Shown here: positions 19,468 through 27,557 of the stretch, piece after piece
How the letters are laid out: every line of letters starts with the position of its first letter
Numbering within the stretch: the stretch's first letter is position 1
Assembly: GCA_020832555.1 (NCBI GenBank)
Contig: JAFIEM010000003.1
Span: 1-64,000, forward strand
From: Natronohydrobacter sp.
GTDB taxonomy: Bacteria > Pseudomonadota > Alphaproteobacteria > Rhodobacterales > Rhodobacteraceae
Direction of reading: 5' to 3'
Length of the DNA stretch: 64,000 nt
The notes under the pieces: generated by a model
The model's database searches: none
What the model was told of the DNA's origin: nothing
Seen by the model: the letters and a program-made list of their open reading frames with translations, nothing else
Position numbers and translations under genes: made by a program

Positions 19468-20181
19468 TCAGTTTAAGTCGTCGTCGTCCACCTTCTTGGC
19501 GGGCAGCAACGGCTTGATCCTTTCCAACTTCTCGATGAAGTTCGCAAGGTCGTCGGCGTTGTCGAAGCTGTATTGGCCTGAAATTGTCTCCATATCGAAC
19601 ACTATCGGCTTGCTCGGTGTATGGGTATGCTGTGGCTGCATGGCTTTACCTCCGCTGATCTGGGCGGGATCGGCTTGTTTGACCGGTCCATCGCCTGCGT
19701 CGTCCAGCGAATCATGCCCCTCCACTTCAACGGAGGCAAGTGACATTGCACTCCGATACACCTTGATGACTTGGTCAACAGAGTTTTGATTGAAGCCGCG
19801 ACGTATAAGATACGAACGAAGATTGGCATCGCTCGGCGGCTTATCGGGCCACTTCTCGTTGATCTCCTGAAAGAGATTTGGCGTATGGGCCGCCTCAGAA
19901 AGCGCTTCCGCTTCTTCTTGATCGTTCTCCGGATGCAGGACCCTCATGGCAAGGTCGCTTACCCGCAACTCCCGGTGACTATTTCGTTCCAATAGGCCGT
20001 AAGCTGTTATAGCGCTTACCTTCTTTTCTGAGGCTCCGTTCACAGACGTATAGCCGAGAAGTTCGGCCACTACCTCACGTGGGGCAAAGTTCTGGCCTTC
20101 ATTGTCGAAGATCTTGCGGACCAGGCCAACGGCGTCCTGAAGTTCAATCTGCGGATAGTTGGGGCTTCGTACTCGTGCCAT
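19468..20181 (-). CDS. Island protein of unknown function, predicted N-terminal winged-helix-like domain
   Basis: I do not recognise the family. The start at 20181 is fixed by AAAGGAG just upstream; the frame is open a further 48 bases. The 237-aa product has an N-terminal helical region of about 90 residues (LQDAVGLVRKIFDNEG, REVVAELLGYTS, SAITAYGLLER) whose pattern recalls a winged-helix unit that decides between helices by a short beta wing (RELRVSDLAMRV); then a helical middle (SDANLRSYLIRRGFN) and a C-terminal tail with a short beta/helix module (GQYSFDNADDLANFIEKLE) and an acidic end. It is soluble and less Ala/Arg-rich than its neighbours, consistent with horizontal origin. Possible role as a regulator or a defence-associated protein is speculation. 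Confidence 0.75.
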   Translation of the reverse strand: MARVRSPNYPQIELQDAVGLVRKIFDNEGQNFAPREVVAELLGYTSVNGASEKKVSAITAYGLLERNSHRELRVSDLAMRVLHPENDQEEAEALSEAAHTPNLFQEINEKWPDKPPSDANLRSYLIRRGFNQNSVDQVIKVYRSAMSLASVEVEGHDSLDDAGDGPVKQADPAQISGGKAMQPQHTHTPSKPIVFDMETISGQYSFDNADDLANFIEKLERIKPLLPAKKVDDDDLN

Positions 20182-20543
20182 GCTGCTCTCCTTTGACCAC
20201 CTTCTACGCCAAACAACGCCGTTCGGCAAGTTAAATGATAAATAACGCTCCTGAGAGTTGTTTTTGTCTTGACCGGAGGGGGAATCCCCCTACAGTGGGG
20301 GCACGGCGAAAACGCCCAACATGTAGTGAGGCATCGATGAAGAGACCGGATCAGCCCCTGCGGGAGACCACCCAGGCATTGACCTGACCGACAGGGGAGA
20401 AACAAGAAAACCGGCCCAAACGGACCGGCTTTCGTGGTGGCTTCATCGGGGCGCGGCCCTGTCAGAGAACCAGCGTTGACACCTGCAATCTGACACTTGT
20501 CGCGCCCCATTTCAAGGGAAACCCTCTCAGAAGGAGAAGGGAC
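20182..20543. other. Non-coding stretch in the island
   Basis: I see no credible gene. It contains a GC hairpin (GGGGGAATCCCCC near 20276-20290), a 16-codon ATG frame (20337-20387) without support, and an imperfect inverted repeat around 20408-20433 (ACCGGCCC/GGACCGGC) followed by T on the plus strand, possibly a decayed terminator. The density of small hairpins suggests either short transcripts or remnants of a mobile element. Confidence 0.4.
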
Positions 20544-20630
20544 ATGCCGAAGGGTGTCTTTGTGAATGCATACGAGCGCGTTCGCTTTGGCCGGGTTGAG
20601 CATGTCTGCGCCCACTGGCGCAGTCGCTGA
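20544..20630 (+). CDS. Possible 28-aa small protein
   Basis: ATG at 20544 is preceded by AAGGAGAAGG at ideal distance and opens 28 codons, starting MPKGVFVNAYERVRFG and ending AHWRSR. The peptide is basic, with a Cys-x-His-Trp near its end, and has no membrane segment. A strong terminator stands about 80 bases downstream (20709-20734), consistent with a short real transcription unit. Function unknown. It could equally be a decayed gene start: beyond the stop the same region stays partly open in other frames. Confidence 0.4.
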   Translation: MPKGVFVNAYERVRFGRVEHVCAHWRSR

Positions 20631-20708
20631 TCTGACAAAGCGAAGACTGGGCGCAGCAGGGCTAGGCGTCAGCGGTTCTGTTGCGGGAATCTTTATGAAA
20701 CCTGACTT

Positions 20709-20734
20709 GGGCAGCCTTTGCGCTGCCCCTTTTT
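20709..20734 (+). terminator. Terminator behind the 28-aa ORF
   Basis: A 7-bp stem GGGCAGC / GCTGCCC (20709-20715, 20722-20728) with a 6-base loop is followed by C and five T. It would end a short plus-strand transcript carrying the 28-aa ORF. Confidence 0.8.
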
Positions 20735-20956
20735 CTGTCGACGATGACTTGTATCATCTGTGCATGGAAAAAGAGTAGGCCCAAGCCGAACGCTTCGAGG
20801 AAAAACCCCCGGCGACAGAAGCAGCCCGTCACGCGGCGCGCACAAGCCGCTCGGACCGCTGGTTTCACATGTCTACACTCACCCAAACAAAGGTCTGGCT
20901 ACCACATTCGGAAAAATGCTCTACCCCCCCAACAAGCGACATGCCGGAAGTGCATG

Positions 20957-20987
20957 CAGGCCCCGGTTCGAGTTGGGGCCTGTTTTT
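20957..20987 (+). terminator. Terminator 1 in repeat copy 2
   Basis: Stem CAGGCCCC / GGGGCCTG (20957-20964, 20975-20982) followed by five T; identical stem to that at 18786. Confidence 0.8.
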
Positions 20988-20992
20988 AATGT

Positions 20993-21027
20993 AGCCCGGC
21001 ACCGAGAAATCGGGCCGGGCTTTTTTT
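20993..21027 (+). terminator. Terminator 2 in repeat copy 2
   Basis: Stem AGCCCGGC / GCCGGGCT (20993-21000, 21014-21021) followed by a run of T. The stem differs from copy 1 by compensating or neutral changes, so the hairpin is kept. Confidence 0.8.
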
Positions 21028-21100
21028 CGACAGGCGAAAAACGATTTCATGATTCGTCAGATTGCGCACGTCCCGCCACCAGCGCCAACACCCAGCCTCG

Positions 21101-22741
21101 CTACCCGTCCTGCGCCGCGATCAGCGCGTTGATCCGAGCCTCTGTCCAGTCCGGCAGGTCCAGCAGCATTGCCCATGCACGCACATAGCTGTCAAAATCA
21201 TAGGTATGCCCAAATCCCGCAGGCGGTTTGACCGCTGTCATGATATCGACCGCCAGTTGCAGGACCGTCACGACCGGCAACCAGTGAAACCCCGGCGAGA
21301 CATCAGGGCCACGCGGCGGGGACATCCAGGGCGGACGACGCCAGGTCGCGCGCGGATCGAAGAATACCACTGCATCACTCGCATGTTGAAGGTAGAGGAT
21401 GCGAAACCCTCCCCATGGGGCCGAGATATCCGATGTCAGACCAGTCTGATTCATGAAGCGTACCGCACTGCCATCGCGATAATCCGGCAACCAGGCAGGG
21501 CTGCCTGGGTTGCGATTGCGCGTCACTTCCTGCCAGGTGGGACTGCCGAAGGGCGGTCCTACCCACAAGGCACCGTTGAACGGATCGCCGACCACCTGAT
21601 GCAGGTCATGGCTCAGGTCGGAATTCAGTGAGCCAAGGCTCAATCCGTTGAGATACAGGGCCGGACGCGCATCTGCTGGCAGGCTGCGCCAATGGTCGTA
21701 GACAACCGAAAAGACCGCCCGTGCCGTCTCTGTGCCATATTCGGGGTCGGTCAGCAGCGCGATCCAGCTGGCAAGATAGGAATACTGCACCGAGACAGTC
21801 GCAACATCACCACCAAGCAGATATTCCAGCGCCTGCTGACCAGGCGGATCAACCCAACCCGTTCCTGTAGGTGTCGCAATGACAAGCGTGCTGCGCGAGA
21901 ACGCGTCGATCCGCAGCAGTTCGGCAAGTGCCAGTTGAGCACGCGCAGCCGGGTCGGGGGCGGAATTGAGGCCGACATATACGCGCAAAGGCTCCATGGC
22001 CTCGGCTCCGGTCAGCGCGGCAATCCGGGTCTGATCCGGTCCTTCGGAAATCATCGCGCGCCCCATGCGACCAAGACTTTCCCATTCGATCAGTGATCCC
22101 TCGGCCCCGGTCTTCAGAGGGTCTTGCGGCTGTGGGCTGGCCTCATCGAACCGGTCATCCAGCCCCGCATAGATACGGTCGGCGGCGCTCAGCGCATTGC
22201 GGATAATCACGCCATTGCCGATATTCCAGAACAGAACCGCCGTAAGCAGAATCGAGATCAGAGCGGCCTGCGGACCTGGCAACACCCGCGCAATCCGTGT
22301 CGCAAGCGTCTCGATGAACAATCCCGCCAGACGAACGAGCCACAGCACGCCAAGAAAAACACCAACTGCGCCAGCAGCGATGGAGAAGGGGCGCGCTGTC
22401 TCGACCGGCGGCATGGCCAGAAGCGCGCGCAAACCGTTCTGCCAGTCAGACGCAAGCCACACGGCAACAGCCGCAGCCAGCAGACATAGCAGACCGGTCA
22501 GAAGCCGCAGACCCATCAGCAGAGCCGGGCGCGCAACCGGCATTTCAAGCCTGTGCCAAAGAAAAGAGATGGCAACCCCCACAGCGTAACCCGCCGAAAG
22601 CGCAACCCCACTGAGCAGCGCTTGTACCAGCGTATCGCGCGGGACCAGGCTCGGAGTCAGTGAGACAATGAAGAACAGTGCTGCAATCGGCACCGCTGGA
22701 AGCACTGGCTTGGGGAATAGAGCGGTGACAAATTTATGCAT
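21101..22741 (-). CDS. Membrane-anchored alpha/beta hydrolase (Abhydrolase_9 type, COG4425-like)
   Basis: A 546-aa protein with about five to six N-terminal membrane segments (residues about 15-30, 40-62, 78-102, 115-135, 175-190), then an extracytoplasmic or cytoplasmic alpha/beta hydrolase domain. The probable nucleophile elbow is NGLSLGSLNS (G-x-S-x-G variant GLSLG), with LRVYVGLNSA before it and an acid/His pair in the C-terminal WVGPPFGSP to ILYLQHASDAVVFFDP region. This arrangement is that of the two-part family Abhydrolase_9_N plus Abhydrolase_9; its substrates are unknown. Single gene just right of the island repeat, with its own orientation. Confidence 0.85.
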   Translation of the reverse strand: MHKFVTALFPKPVLPAVPIAALFFIVSLTPSLVPRDTLVQALLSGVALSAGYAVGVAISFLWHRLEMPVARPALLMGLRLLTGLLCLLAAAVAVWLASDWQNGLRALLAMPPVETARPFSIAAGAVGVFLGVLWLVRLAGLFIETLATRIARVLPGPQAALISILLTAVLFWNIGNGVIIRNALSAADRIYAGLDDRFDEASPQPQDPLKTGAEGSLIEWESLGRMGRAMISEGPDQTRIAALTGAEAMEPLRVYVGLNSAPDPAARAQLALAELLRIDAFSRSTLVIATPTGTGWVDPPGQQALEYLLGGDVATVSVQYSYLASWIALLTDPEYGTETARAVFSVVYDHWRSLPADARPALYLNGLSLGSLNSDLSHDLHQVVGDPFNGALWVGPPFGSPTWQEVTRNRNPGSPAWLPDYRDGSAVRFMNQTGLTSDISAPWGGFRILYLQHASDAVVFFDPRATWRRPPWMSPPRGPDVSPGFHWLPVVTVLQLAVDIMTAVKPPAGFGHTYDFDSYVRAWAMLLDLPDWTEARINALIAAQDG

Positions 22742-22921
22742 GCGCGCGCGAAGCTCATCAGGTGACCAAACGCGTCACGAACGCGGCGACAATCCCCAGA
22801 TGACTTCATTCCGAAGATCATTGCGCGCCGTAACCATTCTGAGCCTAGCCATGAAAAGCACTGGCAGCAAGCGCACGACATCTCCTTCATTCGGCAAACC
22901 CGACATTCCCACGGTGACAGA

Positions 22922-23665
22922 TCACACGGGACCACGTTCTTTCGCCAACCTCTCTACAAGCCCGAACAGGATCAGGCTCATGGCCGCAAGCACCATCAGG
23001 GCTGCAAACATCAGATCGGTCTGCCCGCGCCCGTTGGCCATCAGCATCAGATACCCCAAACCGCGCGACGATCCGACCCATTCGCCAATGATGACCGCGA
23101 AGGGCGCATAGACCACAGCCAGTCGCAGGCCGGAAAAGAGCGCGGGCCGCGCATGCGGGATTTGCAGCAGATACAGGCGGCGGATCGGGGATGCCTGCAT
23201 CTGCTGGGCCAGATCCGTCAGCGGCGCGGGCAGGCGCATCAGCCCGTCGAAATAGCTTGAGGTGATGGGGAAATAGATCACCAGCATGACGATCACGGTT
23301 TTTGACGCCGCCCCATAGCCCAGCCACAGGGTCAGGATCGGGGCCAGCGCAAAGACCGGCACGGCTTGTGCGAATACCAGCATCGGGCGCAGCAAGAGGC
23401 GCGCGCCGGGTGACAGCGCAAGGTTCAGCGCCGTGACGATGCCCAGCGAGATCCCTGCGGCCATGCCGGTCAGCAGATTGAAGAGCGTGAATTGCGCATG
23501 TTCCCACAGAAGGGGCGCATTGGTCCACAAGGACAGCGCCACCCGCGCCGGACCGGGCAGGATGAAATGCGGAATATCCGTAGCCCAGACCAGCACCTGC
23601 CAGAGCGTAATTGCCACGACCCCGGCCAGCAGGGCGCGGACTATGCCAAAATTCAGCGCGCTCAT
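22922..23665 (-). CDS. thiX: Thiamine-precursor ABC importer, permease
   Basis: Inner-membrane component of an importer for pyrimidine precursors (formylaminopyrimidine or HMP-like). The 247-aa protein has six hydrophobic segments and the EAA loop of BPD permeases (QMQASPIRRLYLLQIPHARPALFSGLR). The start at 23665 overlaps the stop of the ATPase gene (ATGA); the longer open frame upstream is not needed. Last gene of the ten-gene thi operon. Substrate inference rests on the adjacent TenA and NMT1/THI5-like binding protein and on the TPP riboswitch, not on the permease itself. Confidence 0.88.
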   Translation of the reverse strand: MSALNFGIVRALLAGVVAITLWQVLVWATDIPHFILPGPARVALSLWTNAPLLWEHAQFTLFNLLTGMAAGISLGIVTALNLALSPGARLLLRPMLVFAQAVPVFALAPILTLWLGYGAASKTVIVMLVIYFPITSSYFDGLMRLPAPLTDLAQQMQASPIRRLYLLQIPHARPALFSGLRLAVVYAPFAVIIGEWVGSSRGLGYLMLMANGRGQTDLMFAALMVLAAMSLILFGLVERLAKERGPV

Positions 23666-24381
23666 GTCATGTCCTGTTGCAGCCGCGCCAAAAGGGCGGC
23701 CTGTGCGCCCAGAACCTGCGGGGCGCGGTAGTCGCGAGGCGTGGGGCTGCCCGGCAGGACTATCGGCTCTGCCCCATCTGGCGAAAGCCGCCACGCGCGG
23801 TCTGACAGGCGGATGGCTTCGAGCGGGTCATGGGTGATCAGGATGACCGTGCGCCCCATGAGCAGTTGCGCTGCCAGATCCTGCATGGCCAGACGGGTCA
23901 GCGTGTCGAGCGCCGAGAAGGGTTCATCAAGCACGACGATGGGGCGATCTTCGATCAGCACGCGCGCAAGGGCGACGCGCTGGCATTGGCCGCCCGAGAG
24001 TTGCGCGGGGCGGCGGTGTTCCAATCCCTCAAGCCCGACCTGCGCCAGAAGGGCGCGGGCGCGGGCGGTGTCGGGGCGTTCGCCGCGCAGTTTTGCGCCG
24101 ATGGTGACATTCTGCACCAGATCGGCCCAGGGCAGAAGCTGGCCCCCCTGCGCCATCAGGGCCACGCGACCGGCCAAGGGCAGGTTGTCACTTGCGCGGA
24201 GTGTGCCGTCGAGGTGGTGCGACCCGTCGAGGCCCGCGACCAGCCGCGCGATGGTGGATTTGCCAATGCCCGAAGCGCCCAGCAGGCAGGAACATTGCCC
24301 GGTGGGCATATCCAGCAACAAGTTGCGGATCAGGGGTTGCTCACCCATCCACAAATCGCCCTGCAGGCTGAGCGCTGTCAT
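23662..24381 (-). CDS. thiZ: Thiamine-precursor ABC importer, ATP-binding protein
   Basis: ATPase subunit that drives the ThiXYZ-type importer. With the start at 24381 (MTALSLQGDLW) it has 239 aa: Walker A LLGASGIGKST (about 41-51), Q-loop MAQGGQLLPW, signature LSGGQCQRVALARVL, Walker B PIVVLDEPFSALD and the switch His in ILITHDP. Overlaps tenA upstream and thiX downstream by 4 bases each, so stoichiometric coupled expression is likely. Confidence 0.93.
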   Translation of the reverse strand: MTALSLQGDLWMGEQPLIRNLLLDMPTGQCSCLLGASGIGKSTIARLVAGLDGSHHLDGTLRASDNLPLAGRVALMAQGGQLLPWADLVQNVTIGAKLRGERPDTARARALLAQVGLEGLEHRRPAQLSGGQCQRVALARVLIEDRPIVVLDEPFSALDTLTRLAMQDLAAQLLMGRTVILITHDPLEAIRLSDRAWRLSPDGAEPIVLPGSPTPRDYRAPQVLGAQAALLARLQQDMT

Positions 24382-25052
24382 GGCCCGTCCAGCCCCATCT
24401 GCCAGAAGCCGACCTCCAGCCGGGTGGCGGTGGCGAAGTGGTCGGTCAGGGACTGCGCACGCGGCAGTCTGGTCCAATCGGGGCCGAGGCGGTGGAGAAG
24501 TGCGTTGTCGATCAGCGCGCCGACATCGCGGCAGAGGGACTGGTAGTCCTCGCCCGCATAGGTGTTGATCCAGTCGGCATAGGGGCCACCGCTGTCCTGC
24601 AACCGCGCGCCGATTTCACCGTAACCCAGCACGCAGGGCGCGAGGGCGGCCATCAGGTCGAGGAAATCGCCGGAATAGCCCGCTTCGAGCACATAGCGGG
24701 TATAGGCGAGGTTTGCGGGGGCTTCTTCGGTCGCTTCCAATGTGGCCGCGTCGATGCCTTCGCCTGCGCAGATCTGCACATGGAGCGGCATTTCGACATT
24801 CGCCAGCGCCTGCACGATCCCCGAGGCCGCCTGAATCTCTGTCAGGGTCGCGCCCTTGGCAGCCGCCAGCGCCCAGGCGCGGGCGAAATGGATCAGGAAG
24901 ATGTAGTCCTGCCGCAGATAGTGCAGGAAATTCTCGCGCGGCAGGGTTCCGGTGCGCAGCCCTTCAACGAAAGCGTGTTGGGTATAGGCGGGCCATGCTG
25001 GCGCGTGGTCGCGCCAGCGGGTGAAGGCATGGCCGTAATCAGGTGCGATCAT
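24378..25052 (-). CDS. tenA: Aminopyrimidine aminohydrolase (TenA)
   Basis: Hydrolyses the amino group of degraded pyrimidine (aminomethyl-HMP) to give HMP for thiamine salvage. The 224-aa all-helical protein has the TenA pattern YTQHAFVEGLRTGTLP, FLHYLRQDYIFL and the catalytic Cys140 in LAPCVLGYGEIGARL, followed by Glu and Tyr residues of the active site. It sits between the ABC ATPase and the binding protein in the operon with 4-base overlaps, the classic arrangement for import and hydrolysis of environmental thiamine breakdown products. Confidence 0.93.
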   Translation of the reverse strand: MIAPDYGHAFTRWRDHAPAWPAYTQHAFVEGLRTGTLPRENFLHYLRQDYIFLIHFARAWALAAAKGATLTEIQAASGIVQALANVEMPLHVQICAGEGIDAATLEATEEAPANLAYTRYVLEAGYSGDFLDLMAALAPCVLGYGEIGARLQDSGGPYADWINTYAGEDYQSLCRDVGALIDNALLHRLGPDWTRLPRAQSLTDHFATATRLEVGFWQMGLDGP

Positions 25053-25993
25053 GGGGTGCCGGCGCTTATGTCGAGGGCAAGCGCATCCACCGGCAACCCG
25101 CCCGGTGTTGCGCCACGATCTGCCAGAAAGCTCTCAAACCGGGCATAGCGCCCGGCATCCAGTGCCGCCGGGCGGGTGGCAAAGCGCGGCCAGGTGTCGG
25201 CCCATGCCATGACATTCAACTCGGTCTGCAATTCCGAGGCAGTTCCGGAAAACACCTCCCATGCGCGGTCAGGCTGGTTCAGGATGAAATTCGTGGCCTG
25301 AGCGGTCGCTTCCAGAAACCGGGCGATGGCGTCTGCGTCCATCGTGTCGGGGTTCGCCACATAGATCAACTCATCATAAGCGGGCACGCCTTCGGCTTCG
25401 GGGTAGAAACAGCGCCCTTCGGTGCCTTCAAGCTGAAGCTGGTTCAACTCGAAATTGCGAAAGGCCCCGATCACCCCGTCCACCTGCGCCGACATCAGCG
25501 CGGGCGAGATCGACCAGCCGATATTGATGATCTCGATATCCTCTGGCGTCATGTCGTGATGGGCGAGCATCGCTTCCAGCATCACCTCCTGCACGCCCGA
25601 GACTGCGAAACCGACCTTGCCGCCGCGCAGATCAGCGAAATCCTGAGCGGGACCATCGGCCAGCACGGCCAGACAGGTCAGCGGCGTGGAAATCAGCGTG
25701 CCAACGCGGCGCAGGGGCAGGTCATCATGGCGACTGAGATGCAGTTGCGGCTGGTAGCTTATCGCCAGATCCACCCGGCCTGCCGCCGCCATGCGGGGCG
25801 GCGCATTGGGGTCCGAGGGGGTGATGATCTCGATCTCCAGCCCTGCGTCAGAGAAATAGCCGAGTTCCTGTGCCAGAATGATCGGCGCATGGTTGGGATT
25901 CACGAACCAGTCGAGCATCAGGCTGAGCCGGTCCTGCGCCTGCGCGGGCACAGCCATCGCGCTGAAGGCAAGGACGGTGACAAGATGTTTCAT
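25049..25993 (-). CDS. thiY: Pyrimidine-precursor ABC importer, substrate-binding protein
   Basis: Periplasmic binding protein of the NMT1/THI5-like family. Signal peptide at residues 1-19 (ends AQA), then LMLDWFVNPNHAPIILAQELGYF, the ThiY/THI5 signature around residues 25-47, and PPRMAAAGRVDLAISYQPQ. It has 314 aa as expected. ThiY proteins bind formylaminopyrimidine; the exact ligand here is inferred from the neighbours tenA and the riboswitch. Start overlaps thiF spacing by 11 bases; stop overlaps tenA. Confidence 0.9.
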   Translation of the reverse strand: MKHLVTVLAFSAMAVPAQAQDRLSLMLDWFVNPNHAPIILAQELGYFSDAGLEIEIITPSDPNAPPRMAAAGRVDLAISYQPQLHLSRHDDLPLRRVGTLISTPLTCLAVLADGPAQDFADLRGGKVGFAVSGVQEVMLEAMLAHHDMTPEDIEIINIGWSISPALMSAQVDGVIGAFRNFELNQLQLEGTEGRCFYPEAEGVPAYDELIYVANPDTMDADAIARFLEATAQATNFILNQPDRAWEVFSGTASELQTELNVMAWADTWPRFATRPAALDAGRYARFESFLADRGATPGGLPVDALALDISAGTP

Positions 25994-26004
25994 GAGCGTT
26001 CCTT

Positions 26005-26958
26005 TCAGTCGGTCAATGCGAGCAGGGCAATGTCGCCCTGCCAGCGGCGTTGGAGTTTCTGGCCTGCGTTATGCGCGCGCAGACCGGTGGCACAGGCGAG
26101 CACCACACGGGCCCCGTCAGGCGGGGTCAGGCTGTCCATGCGGTCGGGCGGGATATGGCGGGCTTGCGGGGAAAAGGGCGGCGCTTCTGCGCGCAGGTCG
26201 ATCAGCATGTCCTGCGCACGGATCTGGCTGCGCGCGATGAAGGGCAAGGGCGCGTCCGGTTCGGGGGCGCGGTCGAAGCGAAAGCCCGACATGCGCCATG
26301 TGGCCGCATCCAGACTGACAAGCTGGCCAAGCGGTGACGGGATCAGATCCAGCAGGACCGAGAGCGCCATTTGTGCCTGCAAGGCCCCCAATGCACCGAC
26401 CACCGGCCCCATCACGCCTGCGGTGGCGCAGGTGGCCCCGCGTTCGGGCAGATCGGGGAAGATGGCGCGCAGACTGGGGGCGCTGCCACAGCAGCCCGCG
26501 ACATAGCCCGCCCGCGCCAGTGCCGAGGCGGTGATGAGCGGCTTGCCCTGCGCATGGCACAGGTCCGAGAGCGTCAGGCTGGCCGCGAACGTATCGGCGC
26601 AATCGAGCGCGATATCGGCGGCGGCGATCAATGCGGGCGCGTTGGCCGGGTCGAGCATATCGCAGATGGGTGTCACGCAGACATCTGGGTTCAGGGCTGC
26701 AAGCGCATTTGCGGCAGCGCGCGCTTTGGGCTGGCTGATCTGGTCCATCCGGTAAAGCGGCTGGCGGTGCAGGTTATGCGCGGCGACCGTATCGCCATCG
26801 ACCAGCGTGATCTGCCCTACCCCGGCGCCTGCCAGATATTGCAGCACCGGCACGCCCAAGCCCCCGGCCCCGACGACCAGCACATGCGCGCGGGCAAGCC
26901 GTGCCTGCCCTTCTGCGCCGATTTCCGGCAGGATGGTCTGGCGGGCATAGCGGGTCAT
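26005..26958 (-). CDS. thiF: ThiF/MoeB-type sulfur-carrier adenylyltransferase with C-terminal rhodanese domain
   Basis: Adenylates the C-terminal Gly of the carrier ThiS. The N-terminal E1-like Rossmann domain has GAGGLGVPVLQYLAGAGVG (about 31-49), DGDTVAAHNLHRQ and the substrate-binding Arg. The last ~75 residues look like a rhodanese domain (MLIDLRAEAPPF, then the putative active-site loop ACATGLRA), which could deliver sulfur to the activated carrier in the same polypeptide. 317 aa. Coupled with thiE (4-base overlap). A MoeB role cannot be excluded but the position favours ThiF. Confidence 0.9.
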   Translation of the reverse strand: MTRYARQTILPEIGAEGQARLARAHVLVVGAGGLGVPVLQYLAGAGVGQITLVDGDTVAAHNLHRQPLYRMDQISQPKARAAANALAALNPDVCVTPICDMLDPANAPALIAAADIALDCADTFAASLTLSDLCHAQGKPLITASALARAGYVAGCCGSAPSLRAIFPDLPERGATCATAGVMGPVVGALGALQAQMALSVLLDLIPSPLGQLVSLDAATWRMSGFRFDRAPEPDAPLPFIARSQIRAQDMLIDLRAEAPPFSPQARHIPPDRMDSLTPPDGARVVLACATGLRAHNAGQKLQRRWQGDIALLALTD

Positions 26959-27557
26959 GCGCAGACCCGCAGCCAGTCGCGCATCCGCGCTTCGGGATCG
27001 GGGTTCAGGGTGATGTCGGTGACGGCAGAGACAATATCCGCGCCTGCGTCAAACGCACCCGGCGCGCGTTCGACCGTCATGCCGCCAATGGCGCAAAGCG
27101 GGGTGTCGCCCACCAGCCCTTTCCATTCCGTGACGCGCTCCAGCCCCTGTTGGTGCCATTTCATTTTCTTCAGGATGGTCGGATAGACCGGCCCCAAGGC
27201 GATGTAATCGGGGGCGAGCGCCAAGGCACGGTCAAGTTCCGCGTGGTCATGGGTCGAGATGCCGAGCCTCAGCCCCGCGCTGCGGATGGCGGGCAGATCG
27301 GCCTCGTCCAGATCCTCTTGCCCCAAATGCAGCCAGTCGGCCCCTTCGTCGATGGCGATTTGCCAATGGTCATTGATCACCAGCGCGGCCCCATGTTGCC
27401 GCGCAAGCGCGACAGCCACGCGGATATCAAGGCGGAGCGCATCCGGGTCGCGGTCCTTGATCCGCAGTTGCACCAGCTTCACGCCCAAGGGCAAGGCGCG
27501 TTCCAGCCAGTCGATCGAGTCGAAGATCGGGTAGAAGCGGGGCAGAGTCATAGCCAT
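26955..27557 (-). CDS. thiE: Thiamine-phosphate synthase
   Basis: Couples HMP-pyrophosphate with thiazole phosphate. The 200-aa TIM barrel has VQLRIKDRD (about 28-36), [24 protein letters not shown], and [13 protein letters not shown], which align with the ThiE phosphate and pyrimidine sites, and a C-terminal GIDVVSAVT-like SAVTDI phosphate loop. Slightly short and with diverged N-terminus, so TenI is a less likely alternative. Its start overlaps the thiG stop by 10 bases. Confidence 0.88.
   Translation of the reverse strand: MAMTLPRFYPIFDSIDWLERALPLGVKLVQLRIKDRDPDALRLDIRVAVALARQHGAALVINDHWQIAIDEGADWLHLGQEDLDEADLPAIRSAGLRLGISTHDHAELDRALALAPDYIALGPVYPTILKKMKWHQQGLERVTEWKGLVGDTPLCAIGGMTVERAPGAFDAGADIVSAVTDITLNPDPEARMRDWLRVCA

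Larger units (their letters stand above)
20955..21049. repeat. Double-terminator repeat, copy 2
   Basis: Direct repeat of 18784-18877, same orientation. Here it follows no obvious gene; the nearest upstream feature on its strand is the 28-aa ORF with its own terminator. It therefore looks like a stranded duplicate of the 3' end of the acidic-protein gene and marks the right edge of the island. Confidence 0.85.

Noticed and set aside
20070-20615. 181-codon minus-strand open frame upstream of the island gene
   Set aside because: Overlaps the real gene start, the ribosome binding site and hairpins; Cys/Arg/Pro-rich product without motif.
18786-20990. GGTTCGAGT resembling a tRNA T-loop in both terminator repeats
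   Set aside because: The flanking bases form a plain 8-bp hairpin with a T-run; the rest of a tRNA cloverleaf is absent.
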